This document shows positions 1-6,555 of a stretch of 6,615 bases of DNA, piece after piece; positions within the stretch are counted from its first letter, which is position 1, and each line of letters starts with the position of its first letter. The notes below the pieces were generated by a model. The model did no database searches. It had not been told where the DNA came from and worked only from the letters and a program-made list of their open reading frames with translations. The translations under genes and the position numbers were made by a program. This DNA is from an uncultured Collinsella sp. Its GTDB lineage: Bacteria > Actinomycetota > Coriobacteriia > Coriobacteriales > Coriobacteriaceae. Location: assembly GCA_900546825.1 (NCBI GenBank), contig UREE01000085.1, positions 1-6,615 of the forward strand. Reading direction: 5' to 3'.

Positions 1-33
1 AGCTGCGGAAACGCGGGGTCCGTTCAGGCTGTT

Positions 34-67
34 GCGTTGAGATTGAAAATCAACCCCATCCCAACGC
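34..67 (-). other. Possible weak hairpin downstream of the GH1 gene
   Basis: Read on the minus strand, GCGTTG (67-62) can pair with CAACGC (39-34), enclosing an inner GGTTGA/TCAATC stem (55-50 with 46-41, one G-U pair) around a TTT loop. It lies about 28-60 bases after the stop codon of the GH1 gene. No run of T follows on the minus strand, so it is not a convincing intrinsic terminator; it could be a structured 3' end or chance. The rest of positions 1-94 shows no gene. Confidence 0.2.
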
Positions 68-94
68 TTTCCCCGGTGGCACTCATATTGTCGA

Positions 95-1534
95 TTAATC
101 CAGGCCCTCGGCACCGTTGGACTTGATGATCTTCTGGTAGGCGTAGAAGCTGTCTTTGCGGCGTCGCTCGTAGGTACCGGTGCCGTCGTCGTACTTATCG
201 ACGTGGATAAAGCCGTAGCGCTTGCGCATCTCGCCCGTGCCGGCGGAAACCAGGTCGATGGGGCCCCACCAGGTGTAGGCGATCAGGTCGACGCCGTCGG
301 CAATGGCCTCGCCCATGGCCTTGACGTGGCTCTGCAAGTAGGCGATGCGATACGGGTCATGGATGGAGCCGTCCTCCTCGACCTCGTCGTAGGCGCCCAT
401 GCCGTTCTCGACCACCATCAGCGGAATCTCGTAGCGGGCGTAAATCTCGTTGAGGGCGATGCGCAGGCCCAGCGGATCGATCTGCCAGCCCCAATCGGTG
501 GACTCCAGATAGGGGTTCTTGCCGCCAAAGGTCATGTTGCCCTCGGTCATCTCGTGATCCTTGTGGGTGCCCACGGTGCCGGACATGTAGTAGCTAAAGG
601 TGTAGAAATCGACCTTGCCGTCGGCGATATCCTGCAGGTCGCCGTCCTCCATCACGAGCTCGACATCGTTCTCGGCCCAGAAGCGCTTGGCATAGAACGG
701 ATACTTGCCGCGCACCTGCACGTCGGAGCAGTACCAGTTCATGGTATTCATCTCCTGCTGCGTGGCGAACACGTCGGCCGGATCGCACGTGGCGGCATAG
801 GAGAGGACGAAGCAGTCCATGTTGCCCATCTTAAACTGCGGATAGTGCTCGTGGGCATAGCGCACGACGCGGCCGCTGGCGACAAACTGGTGGTGCAGGG
901 CCTGGTAGCGCTGCTGAGCGGTGGTCTTGATGGCGCTTGCCGGACCCTCAAAGCCCTGGATCAGACCGGTCTCCATCATGGCACCTATGTCCATGGTGCC
1001 GCAGTTGATCTCGTTGAAGGTGAGCCAGAACTTGACCTTGTCCTGGTAGCGGTCGAAGACGGTCTGGCAGTACTTCTCAAAGAAGCCGATGAGCTCGCGG
1101 CTCGCCCAGCCGTTGTATTTCTCGACCAGGTGATAGGGCATCTCGTAGTGGCTGAGTGTGACGAGCGGCTCGATGTTGTGCGCGCGCAGGCAGTCGAAGA
1201 CGCGGTCGTAGAAGGCGAGGCCGGCCTCGTTGGGCTCGGCATCGTCACCGTTGGGGAAGATGCGGCTCCAGGAGATGGACATGCGGAACATGGTAAAGCC
1301 CATCTCGGCGAACAGCGCGATGTCCTCCTCGTAGTGATGGTAGAAGTCGATGCCGTCGTGGTTGGGGTAGAAGCGGTTGGGGTCGATGTCGATCGTAATC
1401 TGGCGCGGCTCCTTGTAGCTGCCGCCCAGGAAATGGTCGTCTACGCTGGGGCCGCGGCCGTCCACGTCCCAAGCGCCCTCAAACTGATTTGCGGCCGTGG
1501 CGCCGCCCCAGAAAAATCCCTTGGGAAATCCCAT
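95..1534 (-). CDS. GH1 family 6-phospho-beta-glucosidase
   Basis: A 479-residue cytosolic enzyme predicted to hydrolyse phosphorylated beta-glucosides (cellobiose-6-P, or aryl glucosides such as arbutin-6-P or salicin-6-P) to glucose-6-phosphate plus glucose or an aglycone after PTS uptake. Seen directly: the N-terminal GH1 signature (GFFWGGATAANQFEG, about residues 6-20), LSHYEMP (127-133), TFNEIN (172-177) with acid/base Glu175, and VVENGMGAYDE (373-383) with nucleophile Glu376. The phosphate-binding loop has Ser430, Lys438 and Tyr440. Ala431 follows the serine where 6-phospho-beta-galactosidases carry Trp, which favours the gluco type. Length is normal for the family and there is no signal peptide. 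The start at 1534 is preferred over an in-frame ATG at 1615: it has GAGGAGG five bases upstream (1540-1546), and family homology begins at MGFPKGFFWG. The AraC gene lies upstream on the same strand, 255 bases away, so independent transcription is likely. Exact substrate is not determined. Confidence 0.95.
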   Translation of the reverse strand: MGFPKGFFWGGATAANQFEGAWDVDGRGPSVDDHFLGGSYKEPRQITIDIDPNRFYPNHDGIDFYHHYEEDIALFAEMGFTMFRMSISWSRIFPNGDDAEPNEAGLAFYDRVFDCLRAHNIEPLVTLSHYEMPYHLVEKYNGWASRELIGFFEKYCQTVFDRYQDKVKFWLTFNEINCGTMDIGAMMETGLIQGFEGPASAIKTTAQQRYQALHHQFVASGRVVRYAHEHYPQFKMGNMDCFVLSYAATCDPADVFATQQEMNTMNWYCSDVQVRGKYPFYAKRFWAENDVELVMEDGDLQDIADGKVDFYTFSYYMSGTVGTHKDHEMTEGNMTFGGKNPYLESTDWGWQIDPLGLRIALNEIYARYEIPLMVVENGMGAYDEVEEDGSIHDPYRIAYLQSHVKAMGEAIADGVDLIAYTWWGPIDLVSAGTGEMRKRYGFIHVDKYDDGTGTYERRRKDSFYAYQKIIKSNGAEGLD

Positions 1535-1539
1535 AGGTG

Positions 1540-1546
1540 CCTCCTC
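1540..1546 (-). promoter_or_regulatory. Ribosome binding site fixing the GH1 start
   Basis: The minus strand reads GAGGAGG followed by CACCT and then ATG at 1534. This near-perfect Shine-Dalgarno match at five-base spacing selects the 479-residue start. The further-upstream ATG at 1615 would add 27 residues unlike the family. Confidence 0.85.
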
Positions 1547-1578
1547 GCAACGGGTTTTATGTGCTGAGTTGAGTATCG

Positions 1579-1603
1579 CGCGCACTTGGGCGCCCAAGGC
1601 GCG
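1579..1603. promoter_or_regulatory. Palindromic candidate operator upstream of the GH1 gene
   Basis: CTTGGGCGCCCAAG (1585-1598) is a perfect 14-base palindrome. It extends outward as CGCGC (1579-1583) against GCGCG (1599-1603) with A1584 unpaired, giving 12 complementary pairs with no loop. This form suits a dimeric repressor or activator site better than an RNA hairpin. It lies 45-69 bases upstream of the GH1 start codon. A clear -35/-10 pair was not found nearby; GATACT (minus strand, 1577-1572) is a possible -10 only. The binding protein is unknown: the RpiR protein at 5599-6453, the AraC protein or an unlinked regulator are all possible. Confidence 0.4.
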
Positions 1604-1789
1604 GAGGCGCTGCATTGGACACTTCTTTTCGCCCCGGCACGTCCGCCGGCTGACACTTTTTGATACCGAGGCCTAGACGAGGCAAAAATCGACCTGACGG
1701 CCACCTTCCAACCCGGATGGATGAAACGAAACATGAGACACAGTATTTAGGTGTGGCATATCGATAGCTAAAAGCCCGTTCCGTCTTGC

Positions 1790-2782
1790 TCATCCACGGT
1801 ATTTTGCCGGGGTGCAGCCGTAGGCGGCGCGGAACTTGCGGTAGAAAAAGCTCATGTTCTCGTAGCCAACGGCACGCGCCGCTGCCTCGGCCGTGGCGCC
1901 CGCGCGCAAGAGCTCCGCGGCACGCGCGAGCCTGCGCTCCTGGACCAGTTGCCGATAGGTCTTTCCCACCTGCTGCTTGAGCAGCGCCGACGCGTAGTTG
2001 GGGCTCACATGAAAGTGTGCCGCCATCTCCTCGAGCGAGCAGGCGGCAAACGAGCGCTCGATGTAGCCGAGCATTCCCGTCACCAGGGCAGTGGGCCCCG
2101 CCGCGCCGTCCGCCACGCCGCGCACCAGCTCGCGCTCGTAGCAATCCATGAGCTCAGCCAAAAACAGCTGAAACAGGCACAGAACAATCTCGGCGCTGTT
2201 GGGGCTCGGCTCGTAACGCTCGCAGAGCATTTCCTGCATGTAGCGCCGCACGCGCCGGCTCTCCCCGCAACGAAAGTGTACGTGCCCGCGATGGTCCGTC
2301 TCACTGTTGAGCGCGTTGAACAAAAACCGCGAGACCACGCTCTCGCGCGAGAGGCTCGACTCCAGGCTCCGGCGCAAAAATGCACGTGAAACGGTCATGC
2401 TCAGCATGATGTCGTCCTCGCCGAGCGACGACACCGCGTGTGGACAGGCGGCGTCGAGCAGCAGCACCTCGTTGCGGCCCAGCTCGAGCCTCTCCCCCGC
2501 CACCGTCTGCGGGCAGTGCCCGCGATACACATAGCTCATCTCAACGTAGTCGTGCACATGCTCGGGCACGGCATTAAAACGCGAGTTTGTCCTTATCGTC
2601 AGGCCACGTGGCATGCCGGGCTGGGCGTAGGCAAACCCGACCTGCCCAATCTTTCGCACCGGACGTCCGTCGATTTCGACATGCTCGGTCATAATCGACC
2701 AATCAAACGCCAAGCCGTCTCTATACGCAATCTCGCTGGCACTCAGTTCGCTGAGCCTACGCTCGAGCTCGTCGATCTCCAT
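1790..2782 (-). CDS. AraC-family transcriptional regulator with cupin-like sensor domain
   Basis: A 330-residue DNA-binding regulator, probably sensing a sugar or glycoside. The N-terminal half looks like an AraC-type cupin sensor: PEHVHDYVEMSYVYRG (73-88) carries the His-x-His pair H75/H77 and is followed by LGRNEVLLLDAACPHAV (101-117), the usual beta-barrel pattern. The C-terminal hundred residues are the double helix-turn-helix of the family: first HTH CSLEEMAAHFHVSPNYASAL (248-267), second HTH about 297-329 with AARAVGYENMSFFYRKFRAA and the classic ending GCTPAKYR. Length is normal. The start at 2782 has only a weak Shine-Dalgarno (GGTGAG close to the ATG), but later in-frame ATGs lack one. 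It is divergent from the glycosidase at 2897 with 114 bases between, the usual layout for an AraC activator and its target. It could also act on the GH1 gene downstream on its own strand. The inducer cannot be read from the sequence. Confidence 0.93.
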   Translation of the reverse strand: MEIDELERRLSELSASEIAYRDGLAFDWSIMTEHVEIDGRPVRKIGQVGFAYAQPGMPRGLTIRTNSRFNAVPEHVHDYVEMSYVYRGHCPQTVAGERLELGRNEVLLLDAACPHAVSSLGEDDIMLSMTVSRAFLRRSLESSLSRESVVSRFLFNALNSETDHRGHVHFRCGESRRVRRYMQEMLCERYEPSPNSAEIVLCLFQLFLAELMDCYERELVRGVADGAAGPTALVTGMLGYIERSFAACSLEEMAAHFHVSPNYASALLKQQVGKTYRQLVQERRLARAAELLRAGATAEAAARAVGYENMSFFYRKFRAAYGCTPAKYRG

Positions 2783-2792
2783 CGCTCACCAA

Positions 2793-2828
2793 TCGTTGAT
2801 TTGGTCATAGTTCGTTGTGATTCGGATA
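2793..2828. promoter_or_regulatory. Candidate AraC-type operator (direct repeat) in the divergent region
   Basis: TCGTTG occurs at 2793-2798 and again at 2812-2817, in the contexts TCGTTGATTTGG and TCGTTGTGATTCGG, 19 bases apart. AraC-type proteins commonly bind two same-orientation half-sites about two helical turns apart. The second copy ends directly before the predicted -35 of the plus-strand promoter, as expected for contact with RNA polymerase. The first copy overlaps an imperfect palindrome, CCAATCGTTGATTTGG (2789-2804), close to the AraC start, so autoregulation is also possible. The repeat is short and could be chance. Confidence 0.35.
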
Positions 2829-2857
2829 TTAGCAGAGCGCGCTGACACGTCCATAAT
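2829..2857 (+). promoter_or_regulatory. Predicted sigma-70-type promoter for the GH106-like gene
   Basis: TTAGCA (2829-2834, four of six matches to TTGACA), a 17-base spacer, then CATAAT (2852-2857, five of six matches to TATAAT). Transcription would begin near 2864, giving a leader of about 33 bases before the ATG at 2897. The imperfect -35 fits a promoter needing an activator. No comparably good promoter was seen for the AraC gene in the opposite direction. Confidence 0.5.
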
Positions 2858-2896
2858 CTGTGCCATGCAGCTAATCGACCGAGCCGAGGAGGATCC

Positions 2897-5485
2897 ATGA
2901 CCGCGTACTACCAGCAGGTGCTCAACGGCGCCTACGACAACCACGTGCTTCCGTTTTTGTGGATGAAGGGCGAGAGCCATAAGACCATTGCCGAGTATCT
3001 GGAAAAGATCGCCGGCGCCGATATCCACGAGGTCTGCCTCGAGAGCCGCCCGCACCCCGATTTTTGCGGCGAGGGTTGGTGGCGCGACCTGCGCTTTGCG
3101 ATCGACATATGCAAGCAGCTGGGCCTCAAGATCTGGATTCTGGACGACGCACACTTTCCCACCGGATACGCCAACGGCGCCGTCAAGGAAGCCGCGCCCG
3201 AGCTCCGCAAGATCGTGCTCACACACCGCACGCTCGACATCGTGGGCCCCACGCCGCAGGCGAACATCGTGCTCACCAACCTGTTCGACAAGACGGAGCG
3301 CTTCTATGGCGTAACGTTTATGCAGGAAGGGCACGCCGTCGAGGTAGAGCACCGCGTCATCGAGGACGAGCACGGCATACCCTACCGCCTGGTCTTTGAC
3401 GCGCCGGCCGGCATCACGCAGGCGTGCGTGATGTTCACGAGCGGCAAGACCTCCTACAACGAGGACTACATCAACATGGTCGACCGCGCCTCGGTGGCAC
3501 AGCTCATCGACGCTGTGTACGAGCCGCACTTTACGCATCTGGGCGATGAGTTTGGCAAGACCATCCTGGGCTTTTTCTCCGATGAGCCCGGCTTTGCCAA
3601 CGAGAAGGGCGTCACCGGCGCCGACGGCATCTCCGACACGCTCATCGGCAAGGCCACGGCTCCCCTGCCCTGGTCGGCCGAACTCAAGCGCCGCCTGCGC
3701 GCGGCGCTGGGCGAGCGCTACCTGGACGAACTCCCGCACCTGTGGGATCGCGAGCCGGCGGGCGCGCACGTGCGTCATGTGTACATGGACATCGCAAGCA
3801 CGCTCTACAAGGAATGCTTCTGCGACCAGCTCGGCGGCTGGTGCCGCGCGCACGGCGTGCAGTACATCGGCCACGTGATCGAGGACAAGGACTGCCACGC
3901 GCGCTTGGGCGTGGGCGCCGGACACTACTTCCGCGCCGTGGGCGGCCAGGACATGGCGGGCGTGGACATCGTGATCAACCAGCTCGTCCCCGGTATGGAC
4001 CAGGGGTTCCACTCCTACGGCCGCGGCGTATGGGACCTGGAGTTCTACAATTACGTGCTACCCAAGCTGGGCTCCTCGGCGGCGCATCTCGACCCCAAAA
4101 AGCAGGGGCGCTGCATGGCCGAGGTCTTTGGCGCCTTTGGCTGGCACGAGGGCCTGCGCGAGATGAAGTGGATCGCCGACCACTTTATGGTGCGCGGCGT
4201 TAACTGGTTTGTGCCGCACGCCTTTAGCATGGCTGCCTTCCCCGACTGGGACTGCCCGCCGCACTTCTACGCGCACGGCCAAAACCCCCAGTTTGCGCAC
4301 TTTGGCAAGCTCATGAGCTACATGAATCGCACGGCGAGCCTGCTTTCGGGCGGGCGGGCCGCCACACCGGTGGCGCTTCTGTACCACGCCGATGCCGAGT
4401 GGGCCGGCGAAGCCTCGTTTATGCAGCACGCCGCCGCCGAGCTCATGCGCGCGCAAATCGACTTTGATATTGTGCCGGCCGAGGCATTTGAGGATGCCGA
4501 GCGCTATACCGTGGCGTTTACCGCGGACGGCGGGTTTACTGTAAACGGGCAGGCATACCGCTGTCTGGTCATGCCCGGCGCCGAGTTTGTCGGCGGGGCT
4601 GTACTTGACTTTGCCGCGCGCGCCGCGGCCGCAGGCGCTGCCGTGTATGCCCTGGATAAGCTGCCGAGTAAGCGCTATGACGGCGATATTGCAGGACGCG
4701 AGGGCTTTGCCTCCGTGGATGCAGCCGCGGTCGCCGGCATCAAGCTCCTGGCAACCGCCGAGCTCGCAGGCACGCTTGCCGACGCCGGTATGCAGACCGT
4801 GGTTTGTGCCGAGTCCCAGCCCTGGCTGCGCGCACTGCGCTACGAGCGGGCGGGCGAGACCTATCTGATGCTCGTCAACGAGCATCCCAAGCAGGGCATC
4901 TCCACTCAGATTGCGTTTGCCGACGGCACGCCCGTTGCAGGCGCGCGCCTCGACCTGCTCAACGGCAGGGAGCCTGTCGCCTTTGAGGGCACGCTCGAAC
5001 TTGCGCCCTACGAGAGCTGCATCGTGGTGCTCGGGGCCGCAGGTTCCGCGCGCGCAGCAACAGCAGGAACTGAAGCCGCATGCATCGACGGGCCCTGGAC
5101 GGTCGCCTTCTCTGCCCCCGGCACCGATGCCTTTGACGAGTCTATTGAGCTTGCAGGCCTGCACGACCTTTCCTTTGCCGAGTTCCCCGGCAAGGCGGGC
5201 ACCTTCCGCCACCAGGCGAGCCTCAGCGTTGACAAGGGCCTCACCAGCGCCGCGCTCGATCTCGGCGAGGTCTTTGAGACCGCAACCGTCACCCTCGACG
5301 GCACGCTCCTCGGCACGCGCATCTGTCCGCCCTACCGCTTTGAGCTCGGCACCCTTGCCGCCGGCGAGCACGGGCTCACGATCGATGTGATCAACACCCT
5401 CGACCACGCCATCCCCGACATGTTCGGCATGACCGAGCCCTCCGAGCCCAGCGGCCTGCTCGGTCCCGTCCGCGTGCTCGGGTAG
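2897..5485 (+). CDS. Large cytosolic glycoside hydrolase, GH106 (alpha-L-rhamnosidase)-like
   Basis: An 862-residue protein, probably a glycosidase acting on imported oligosaccharides or plant glycosides. The N-terminal catalytic region (about 1-480) looks like a TIM barrel, with conserved-looking blocks CLESRPHPDFCGEGWW (47-62), WILDDAHFPTGYANG (80-94), FFSDEPGF (226-233), YIGHVIEDKDCH (323-334), CMAEVFGAFGWHEG (406-419) and RGVNWFVPHAFS (433-444). Glu329 and Glu409 are my candidates for the catalytic pair, by position only. An alpha/beta domain follows (about 490-620; PVALLYHADAEWAG onward), then an Ala/Gly-rich linker (713-728) and a C-terminal beta-sandwich (about 730-862) resembling GH2-type sugar-binding domains and ending SGLLGPVRVLG. 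No signal peptide or membrane segment is visible. The start is set by GAGGAGGA (2886-2893) just ahead of the ATG. It is a single-gene unit: divergent AraC gene upstream, terminator at 5513 downstream. Assignment to a GH106-like group is by remembered family pattern; rhamnosidase activity is not demonstrated and specificity could differ. Confidence 0.8.
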   Translation: MTAYYQQVLNGAYDNHVLPFLWMKGESHKTIAEYLEKIAGADIHEVCLESRPHPDFCGEGWWRDLRFAIDICKQLGLKIWILDDAHFPTGYANGAVKEAAPELRKIVLTHRTLDIVGPTPQANIVLTNLFDKTERFYGVTFMQEGHAVEVEHRVIEDEHGIPYRLVFDAPAGITQACVMFTSGKTSYNEDYINMVDRASVAQLIDAVYEPHFTHLGDEFGKTILGFFSDEPGFANEKGVTGADGISDTLIGKATAPLPWSAELKRRLRAALGERYLDELPHLWDREPAGAHVRHVYMDIASTLYKECFCDQLGGWCRAHGVQYIGHVIEDKDCHARLGVGAGHYFRAVGGQDMAGVDIVINQLVPGMDQGFHSYGRGVWDLEFYNYVLPKLGSSAAHLDPKKQGRCMAEVFGAFGWHEGLREMKWIADHFMVRGVNWFVPHAFSMAAFPDWDCPPHFYAHGQNPQFAHFGKLMSYMNRTASLLSGGRAATPVALLYHADAEWAGEASFMQHAAAELMRAQIDFDIVPAEAFEDAERYTVAFTADGGFTVNGQAYRCLVMPGAEFVGGAVLDFAARAAAAGAAVYALDKLPSKRYDGDIAGREGFASVDAAAVAGIKLLATAELAGTLADAGMQTVVCAESQPWLRALRYERAGETYLMLVNEHPKQGISTQIAFADGTPVAGARLDLLNGREPVAFEGTLELAPYESCIVVLGAAGSARAATAGTEAACIDGPWTVAFSAPGTDAFDESIELAGLHDLSFAEFPGKAGTFRHQASLSVDKGLTSAALDLGEVFETATVTLDGTLLGTRICPPYRFELGTLAAGEHGLTIDVINTLDHAIPDMFGMTEPSEPSGLLGPVRVLG

Positions 5486-5512
5486 CGACCCCGCGCAACA
5501 GCCCCTTACGAG

Positions 5513-5550
5513 ACGCCCGGCTTGCTTTCCCCAGCCAAGCCGGGCGTTTT
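5513..5550 (+). terminator. Intrinsic terminator after the GH106-like gene
   Basis: A perfect 12-bp GC-rich stem, ACGCCCGGCTTG (5513-5524) with CAAGCCGGGCGT (5536-5547), encloses an 11-base loop and runs into TTTT (5547-5550) then ATTTACC. It begins 28 bases after the stop codon. The opposite strand has no T run after the stem, so it acts for plus-strand transcripts only. It separates the glycosidase transcript from the RpiR gene. Confidence 0.9.
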
Positions 5551-5589
5551 ATTTACCGTTATGATTGATACATCGCGATACGAATGCAT

Positions 5590-5594
5590 GGGAG
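5590..5594 (+). promoter_or_regulatory. Ribosome binding site choosing the RpiR start
   Basis: GGGAG lies four bases before the ATG at 5599. The in-frame ATG at 5584 has no purine-rich element upstream, so the shorter 284-residue reading is preferred. A confident promoter was not found between the terminator and this site; TATGAT (5560-5565) could be a -10 but has no matching -35. Confidence 0.6.
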
Positions 5595-5598
5595 CCAT

Positions 5599-6453
5599 AT
5601 GGATATCAAGCGCAAAATCACCCAGGGCAAGGGGCTCACCCCCACCGAGCAGCAGCTCGGGCAGACGGTTCTCGCCATGGGCGAGAACGTTCGCGGGCTC
5701 TCCATCAAGGAATTTGCGCGCCAGGCCAATGTCTCCGTTGCGAGCATCCACCGCTTTTGCAAAAAGCTCGGCCTTGAGGGCTTCAAGGAGCTCAAGGTCG
5801 AGCTGGTGCGCGCAGCCTCGTACGCAGACTCCGCCCCCGAGGTGGATATCGACTTTCCCTTCGATGCCACTTCCACCCCTGCGCAGGTGATGGAGCGCAT
5901 GGAGGGGCTCTACCAGACCACCTTGGCCGAAACGCAGGAGCTGCTCGACCCTGCACAGCTCGACCACGCCGCCAAGCTCATCATGCGCGCCGGCACCGTG
6001 GACATCTATACGGGCTCGCATAACCTATATCCAGCGGGAATGTTCCGCGATCGCCTGCTTTCCGCCGGCAAAAGCGCGACGTGCCACGACAGCGTCGAGG
6101 CGCAGGTGCGCACGGCGCTCGCCTCGGGTCCCGACCATGTGGCAATCATCATCTCCTACAGCGGCCTTGCCCCCAACCTCAAGGAGATCTTGCCGATCCT
6201 TAGCAGTCGACATGTCCCGGTCATCGTCATCGGCACGCCGTACTGTGCCCGCATTCACCCCGGCTTTGCCGCCTATCTCACGGTAAGCGACCACGAGAGC
6301 ATGACGCACCGCATCACGCAGTTCGCCAGCCATATCGCCGTGCAATACGTACTCGATTCGCTCTATAGCAGCTACTTTGCCAAAGATTACGCCCGCTGCT
6401 CCGAGTTCTTAGAGCGCTCGTTCCCCTACACCCGCCTCCCCGGACTCAAGTAA
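5599..6453 (+). CDS. RpiR/MurR-family transcriptional regulator (HTH plus SIS domain)
   Basis: A 284-residue regulator of the RpiR type, whose members bind DNA through an N-terminal helix-turn-helix and sense phosphorylated sugars through a C-terminal SIS domain. Seen: LTPTEQQLGQTVLAMGENV (13-31) leading into LSIKEFARQANVSVASIHRF (34-53) and CKKLGLEGFKELKVEL (54-69), the characteristic RpiR HTH. The SIS domain spans about 120-255, with VDIYTGSHN (134-142) and IIISYSGLAPNLKEI (183-197); Ser140, Ser186 and Ser188 are candidate phosphosugar contacts. SDHESMTHRITQFASHIAVQ (230-249) matches the usual last SIS helix. Length is normal. A terminator isolates it from the gene upstream, so it is probably transcribed alone. 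A phosphosugar sensor pairs logically with the 6-phospho-beta-glucosidase at 95-1534, but its target could equally lie to the right of the window. The effector is unknown. Confidence 0.92.
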   Translation: MDIKRKITQGKGLTPTEQQLGQTVLAMGENVRGLSIKEFARQANVSVASIHRFCKKLGLEGFKELKVELVRAASYADSAPEVDIDFPFDATSTPAQVMERMEGLYQTTLAETQELLDPAQLDHAAKLIMRAGTVDIYTGSHNLYPAGMFRDRLLSAGKSATCHDSVEAQVRTALASGPDHVAIIISYSGLAPNLKEILPILSSRHVPVIVIGTPYCARIHPGFAAYLTVSDHESMTHRITQFASHIAVQYVLDSLYSSYFAKDYARCSEFLERSFPYTRLPGLK

Positions 6454-6454
6454 C

Positions 6455-6499
6455 AACGAGCGAGGATTATTGGACACTCAAATAACGAGCGTGGATAAT
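6455..6499 (+). repeat. Imperfect direct repeat preceding the terminal hairpin
   Basis: AACGAGCGAGGATTAT (6455-6470) and AACGAGCGTGGATAAT (6484-6499) match at 14 of 16 positions, 29 bases apart. The second copy overlaps the left arm of the inverted repeat at 6487-6550, so the first looks like a degenerate extra copy of that arm. It begins two bases after the RpiR stop codon. Confidence 0.55.
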
Positions 6500-6555
6500 C
6501 TCCCGTTTTTGACCTGGATGCAGGCTCAAAGTGGGAGATTATCCACGCTCATTTT
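6487..6555 (+). terminator. Perfect 18-bp inverted repeat, probable terminator or dispersed palindromic element
   Basis: GAGCGTGGATAATCTCCC (6487-6504) is exactly complementary to GGGAGATTATCCACGCTC (6533-6550). Inside, TTTGA/TCAAA (6508-6512 with 6526-6530) and CCTG/CAGG (6513-6516 with 6521-6524) continue the stem to a GATG loop, so most of the 64 bases can fold into one long hairpin. ATTTT follows at 6551-6555, enough for a modest plus-strand terminator for the RpiR gene. The low GC content of the arm centre and the long conserved arms also resemble a mobile or dispersed intergenic repeat. Each arm holds TTATCCACG, one base off the DnaA box TTATCCACA. Confidence 0.7.

Noticed and set aside
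203..1567. Long plus-strand open frame (454 codons) opposite the GH1 gene
   Set aside because: It is antisense to a gene with intact catalytic motifs, has low-complexity Val/Ala/Gly/His-rich translation, no recognisable domain and no ribosome binding site. Such open frames are expected opposite GC-rich genes.
1535..1615. N-terminal extension of the GH1 protein to an ATG at 1615
   Set aside because: The strong Shine-Dalgarno at 1540-1546 and the start of family homology both point to 1534; the extension would also run through the palindromic upstream element.
1634..1661. CCGGC/GCCGG hairpin followed by TTTTT on the plus strand
   Set aside because: The stem is only 5 bp, seven bases separate it from the T run, and no plus-strand gene ends there.
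1717..1738. GAAACGAAAC direct repeat resembling a catabolite (cre) or LacI-type operator
   Set aside because: It is a direct repeat rather than a palindrome and does not fit the cre consensus when aligned base by base.
2786..4012. Minus-strand open frame (408 codons) opposite the GH106-like gene
   Set aside because: It is a shadow of the plus-strand gene in GC-rich DNA. The translation is compositionally biased and resembles no family I recognise.
4058..5407. Minus-strand open frame (449 codons) opposite the 3' half of the GH106-like gene
   Set aside because: Same reason: antisense to a well-supported gene, with no motif or start signal of its own.
6487..6550. Replication origin suggested by DnaA-like boxes
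   Set aside because: There are only two boxes, both inside one hairpin, with no AT-rich unwinding region and no dnaA or dnaN nearby.
6455..6550. CRISPR array
   Set aside because: Only two imperfect direct copies exist, the second being part of an inverted repeat; there are no regular spacers and no cas genes.
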